From Clostridiales bacterium (lineage in GTDB: Bacteria > Bacillota > Clostridia > Christensenellales > DUVY01), in NCBI GenBank assembly GCA_031290295.1, contig JAITNT010000016.1, positions 1 through 8,502 on the forward strand: a stretch of 8,502 bases of DNA, given 5' to 3'. This document shows, piece by piece, positions 5,864 through 8,502 of the stretch; within the stretch, counting starts at the first letter, position 1, and each line of letters opens with the position of its first letter. The notes below the pieces were generated by a model that was not told the DNA's origin, made no database searches, and saw nothing but the letters and a program-made list of their open reading frames with translations. The translations under genes and the position numbers were made by a program.

Positions 5864-5892
5864 CGACTCCCGTAAGTACCTTACGGGAGTCG
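5864..5892 (+). terminator. 13-bp hairpin after the surface-protein gene
   Basis: Bases 5864-5876 (CGACTCCCGTAAG) pair perfectly with 5880-5892 across a 3-nt loop. It is a stable GC-rich stem 65 nt beyond the stop codon at 5799. No T-tract follows, so it is not a standard intrinsic terminator. It is followed directly by a 10-bp perfect palindrome, GTCTATAGAC, at 5893-5902. It could define the mRNA 3' end by processing, or belong to the repeat cluster that begins just downstream. Confidence 0.4.
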
Positions 5893-5902
5893 GTCTATAG
5901 AC

Positions 5903-6085
5903 AACCGGATTGCCGAGTCGCTAAGGGCGCCTCGCAATGACAATAGAGGGCTAATTAAATGATTGGTAAGCGGGGAAGCGGGTCTGGATTGCCACGTCGC
6001 TTCGCTCCTCGCAATGACATAAGTATAAACCGGATTGCCGAGTCGCTAAGGACGGATAGGGTTTTGATTTTATTGTGTACGGGTA
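5903..6085 (+). repeat. Dispersed intergenic repeats, three units in the same orientation
   Basis: Copies lie at 5904-5942 (CCGGATTGCCGAGTCGC onward, ending GCAATGACA), 5961-6019 (GATTGGTAAGCGGGGAAGCG, then GGATTGCCACGTCGC and GCAATGACA) and 6028-6053 (AACCGGATTGCCGAGTCGC). They share the GGATTGCC core with 3151-3201 and 3278-3331, and the CGC...GCAATGACA end. ATTGC and GCAAT at the ends of each full unit can pair, so the units are hairpin-like. The last copy runs into GGATAGG...TGTACGGGTA (6054-6085), also found at 1500-1530. The rest of the 5800-6231 gap holds the hairpin above and the rhamnosidase promoter. Confidence 0.65.
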
Positions 6086-6154
6086 GAACGGCAGACAATA
6101 CTATTTAAGACGGAGTTGTTTTTAGATATACAAACGGCAAAAAAATCTAATTTT

Positions 6155-6198
6155 GTATACGTTTTTACCATTGTGTACCCTGAAAAATGTGGTACAAT
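6155..6198 (+). promoter_or_regulatory. Promoter of the rhamnosidase gene
   Basis: The shared GTATA-CG-TTTTTACCATTGT block is at 6155-6174. The -35 box TTGTGT (6171-6176) overlaps its end, followed by 16 nt and the -10 box TACAAT at 6193-6198. ATTGTGTACC (6170-6179) and GGTACAAT (6191-6198) form an imperfect inverted repeat around the spacer, so a protein could bind across the promoter. Transcription would begin near 6205, about 27 nt before the ATG at 6232. Confidence 0.55.
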
Positions 6199-6216
6199 GA
6201 TACTAACGTGCATTAC

Positions 6217-6220
6217 GGAG
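6217..6220 (+). promoter_or_regulatory. Ribosome binding site selecting the ATG at 6232
   Basis: GGAG is eleven bases before the ATG at 6232. The longer in-frame ATG at 6187 lies upstream of and within the predicted promoter (its codons cover the -10 box TACAAT at 6193), so it would not be transcribed from that promoter. The extra 15 residues show no family similarity. Confidence 0.55.
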
Positions 6221-6231
6221 CGGTATTATAT

Positions 6232-8334
6232 ATGAGCGGCAAGGCGCAATGGATCTGGCATAACGGAGATCTGGAAATTATGCAGTTAAACAGGTGTTTG
6301 ACCTCGCGTTACGAGCGTGAGATTTTCATTCCGCCGTTTTGGTGCACGGACGACTTCTGCAAGAACGTCAAATTTATCAAGGAGTTTTCTCTCGGCGCGC
6401 CCGAAAGAATGTTTGTGACGGCGAACGGCAGGTTTAACGTCTTGCTGGAGAATACCGATTTGCCCGCGGCTAACAACTATATACGCGGCTTCGACGGATA
6501 TTTGGATTTGAAGCCCGGGCGGTACCGCATGACCGTTTCGGTCTATAACGAGGCCGCGCTGCCCGCGCTTTTTGTAGAGGGGCGCACGGTGTTATCCGAC
6601 GCAAGCTTTCAATCCACGGGCAACGACTTCCGCATATGCGAGGTGGGCTGCGGAGGATATTTCGACCGTAATTATCCGCCCGCCGCCTTCAGGTTCAACT
6701 GCGAGAGGGTGGACTTCACGGTGACGGAAAGGACGGAAAGCGCGCTCGTTCTCGACTGCGGGCGCGAGCTTGTAGGGAAAATTAAATTCGGCGGCGCTCC
6801 CGGCGCGGGAGATATCCGCTTGTTTTACGGGGAGAGCCTGCCGGAGGCGAAGGACGGCGAAAATTGCGAGCTGTTAGACGTTATCCGACTCCCGGAGCGC
6901 GCGGAAACCGAGATCGCCAAGGCGTTCCGTTATGTGCAAATCGTATTTCCGGACGGCATGACGCCCGTAGAGCCGGAGATATATTCGGAGTTTGTGCCGC
7001 AGCCGCGCACGGGGTATTTCCGCTCCTCCGACAGCCGTCTGGAACGGATATTCGAGACAAGCCTGCGCACGCTCGCGCTCAACACGCGCGAATTCTTTAT
7101 CGACGGCATAAAGCGCGACAGGTGGGTTTGGTCGGGCGACGCTTACCAAAGCTATCTTATGAATTATTACAGCTTCTTCGACCTGGAGACGACGCGCCGC
7201 ACGATTACCGCGCTTGCGGGGAAGCCCCCGGTCAAGACCTATATGAACCACATCATGGAATACTCGTTTTATTGGATAATCGGGCTGTACGACTACTATA
7301 TGTACACCGGCGACGAGCGGTTCATAAGGCGGGTTTTCGGTACCGCGCTCGAAATAGCGGACTTTACGGAAAATACGCGCAAAAACGCGGGCGGTCTTAT
7401 CGAGGGCAAAAACGGCGACTGGGTGTTTGTGGATTGGGCGAATCTGGACAACCGCGGCGAGGTCGCCGTGGAGCAGATAATTTATTATAAGGCGCTGGAA
7501 ACGATAGTCAAGCTGTGCCGCGTTCTCGGCATAGACGGCGAGAGGTACGAAAAACGCCGCGCGGAGCTTTCCGTACTGCTGATAGAAAAGCTGTGGGACG
7601 GCGAACGGGGCGTGTTCTATTACTCGCTGCGCGACGGCAAGCCAGACAAAGCCATAAAAAAGCACCCGCACATTTTTGCGCTCGTCTACGACATTCTGGA
7701 CGGGGAGAAAAGGGCGGCGGTCATAAAAAACGTACTGCTCGACCCGAGCGCGGAAAAAATCACGACGCCTTACATGCGCTTCTACGAATTAGACGCGCTG
7801 TGCCTCGCGGGAATGCACGACCTTGTGCTTGACGAAATCCGCGACTACTGGGGCGTTATGTTAGACGAGGACGCCTCGGGCTTTTGGGAGACCTGCGACG
7901 CGTCGCAGAAGGGCGCGGAGAAGTACGCCATGTACGGCAGAAAATACGGCAAGAGCCTTTGCCACGCGTGGGGCGCAAGCCCGCTGTATCTGCTAGGGCG
8001 GCACTTCGTGGGGCTGGAGCCCGCGGAGGCGGGCTATAAAAGCTTCCGGTTAACGCCGGTACTTTCGGATCTGGAGTTCTTCGAGGCGAGGCTCCCCGTG
8101 CTCGAGGGCGACATAACCGTGCGAATGGACGGAGAGAGCCTGCGCGTGCTCTCCGACGGCACGGACGGGGTTATCAGGCTCGATAAAAAACGGTATATAC
8201 CCGCGGTACCCGCGGATTACGAGGAAAACGGATATCTTTGCTTCCGCGTCCGGGGGGGCGAGGAAAGCTATATCGCGCTGAAATTGCGCGGAAAAACGGT
8301 GAGGGCGCCGAAAAACGATGAGTGCAGGAGCTAA
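6232..8334 (+). CDS. GH78-like alpha-L-rhamnosidase, cytoplasmic
   Basis: The 700-residue product has the layout of a Bac_rhamnosid protein: N-terminal beta-sandwich domains (about 1-255), a six-hairpin alpha/alpha barrel (about 260-600), and a short C-terminal beta domain (about 605-690). It would remove terminal alpha-L-rhamnose from oligosaccharides or glycoconjugates. The catalytic-region motif is at 290-305: Asp291, Arg295, Asp296 and Asp303 in IDGIKRDRWVWSGDAY, matching the family's D...R(D/E)...GD pattern. Glu553 in GFWETCD is the candidate general base, and His578 in SLCHAWGASPLYLL matches the family's (N)H motif. GLEPAEAGYKSFRLTPVL is the usual barrel-to-C-terminal junction. There is no signal peptide or membrane segment, so the enzyme is probably intracellular and acts on imported glycans. 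It follows the surface lectin-like gene but has its own promoter, and its end overlaps the next gene. Specificity for rhamnose over another sugar is inferred from the family. Confidence 0.85.
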   Translation: MSGKAQWIWHNGDLEIMQLNRCLTSRYEREIFIPPFWCTDDFCKNVKFIKEFSLGAPERMFVTANGRFNVLLENTDLPAANNYIRGFDGYLDLKPGRYRMTVSVYNEAALPALFVEGRTVLSDASFQSTGNDFRICEVGCGGYFDRNYPPAAFRFNCERVDFTVTERTESALVLDCGRELVGKIKFGGAPGAGDIRLFYGESLPEAKDGENCELLDVIRLPERAETEIAKAFRYVQIVFPDGMTPVEPEIYSEFVPQPRTGYFRSSDSRLERIFETSLRTLALNTREFFIDGIKRDRWVWSGDAYQSYLMNYYSFFDLETTRRTITALAGKPPVKTYMNHIMEYSFYWIIGLYDYYMYTGDERFIRRVFGTALEIADFTENTRKNAGGLIEGKNGDWVFVDWANLDNRGEVAVEQIIYYKALETIVKLCRVLGIDGERYEKRRAELSVLLIEKLWDGERGVFYYSLRDGKPDKAIKKHPHIFALVYDILDGEKRAAVIKNVLLDPSAEKITTPYMRFYELDALCLAGMHDLVLDEIRDYWGVMLDEDASGFWETCDASQKGAEKYAMYGRKYGKSLCHAWGASPLYLLGRHFVGLEPAEAGYKSFRLTPVLSDLEFFEARLPVLEGDITVRMDGESLRVLSDGTDGVIRLDKKRYIPAVPADYEENGYLCFRVRGGEESYIALKLRGKTVRAPKNDECRS

Positions 8335-8502
8335 AGAAAAAACCGTAAGGGTCTATAAAAAAATCGATCCGGGCGCCGTAAAGCGCGCGGTCATATTCGC
8401 GGTCTGCCTGGCGGCGGCGGCGGCGCTTTTGTTCGCGCCGGTGCTGACGCAGGAGGACGCCACCGTAGACGTGGCTGGGAAATTCAATCTGATAGCCCTG
8501 TT
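8318..8502 (+). CDS. N-terminus of an unidentified membrane protein (cut by the window end)
   Basis: An open frame starts at the ATG at 8318, 17 bases before the end of the rhamnosidase gene, and stays open to the window edge (61 complete codons). The overlap suggests translational coupling in one operon. Residues 1-23 are basic (MSAGAKEKTVRVYKKI), residues about 24-43 are a hydrophobic helix (RAVIFAVCLAAAAALLFAPV), and the rest (about 44-61, TQEDATVDVAGKFNLIAL) looks like an exported segment. A signal anchor or first transmembrane helix fits; the positive charges upstream place the N-terminus inside the cell. GAGGG lies 12 bases before the start, a weak site. A transporter component would fit the context but nothing visible identifies the family. 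Confidence 0.6.
   Translation, partial: MSAGAKEKTVRVYKKIDPGAVKRAVIFAVCLAAAAALLFAPVLTQEDATVDVAGKFNLIAL

Noticed and set aside
6187..6231. Longer rhamnosidase start at ATG 6187, adding 15 residues
   Set aside because: The extension covers the -10 box TACAAT, has no ribosome binding site and no family similarity. The ATG at 6232 has GGAG upstream.
5800..6231. Insertion sequence remnant
   Set aside because: No transposase fragment or long terminal inverted repeats were seen; only the short dispersed repeats are present.
6864..7671. Frames of 208 and 265 residues within the rhamnosidase gene, on plus and minus strands
   Set aside because: Arg-rich low-quality composition typical of shadow frames; the rhamnosidase frame has clear family motifs throughout.

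Overview
The window reads as chromosome from a Gram-positive, Clostridia-like bacterium (Bacillota), probably a gut or other anaerobic fibre-degrading lineage. The grounds are AGGAGG-type ribosome binding sites, sigma-A-like promoters, a lipobox lipoprotein with BspA-type leucine-rich repeats, Big_2 immunoglobulin-like surface domains, a BmrR-type MerR regulator and a GH78-type rhamnosidase. No rRNA or other marker gene is present, so the taxonomy is inference.

Layout. Positions 1-150 are the 3' end of a gene with a glycine-rich tail, followed by a hairpin terminator inside a longer inverted repeat (229-308). Next comes a 332-residue surface lipoprotein (424-1422) with one InlB/Flg_new-type repeat and BspA-like leucine-rich repeats. 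A small XRE-type repressor lies on the minus strand (1604-1876), with a 20-bp perfect-stem hairpin directly behind its stop codon. A shared upstream region (1877-2278) separates it from a divergent MerR-family regulator with a GyrI-like effector domain (2279-3124). A repeat-rich gap and a strong terminator (3335-3395) follow.

The second half looks like a small carbohydrate-use locus. It holds a 767-residue secreted, membrane-anchored protein with two concanavalin-like folds and three Ig-like domains (3496-5799), then a cytoplasmic GH78-like alpha-L-rhamnosidase (6232-8334). The start of a membrane protein (8318 to the window end) overlaps the rhamnosidase by 17 bases. The two large genes have separate promoters with nearly the same architecture: a 20-nt block matching at 18 positions, then exactly 18 nt, then a -10 box. 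This suggests co-regulation. The simplest model is that the surface protein binds a rhamnose-containing glycan, a transporter imports fragments, and the rhamnosidase trims them inside the cell. The transporter itself is not visible.

Three intergenic gaps (1423-1603, 3125-3495, 5800-6231) carry copies of a dispersed, same-orientation, palindrome-rich repeat. No transposase, CRISPR array, tRNA or rRNA was found. I saw no clearly new defence or mobile system. The strongest leads are the shared promoter block, the repeat family, and the anchor-like C-terminal tail of the surface protein.
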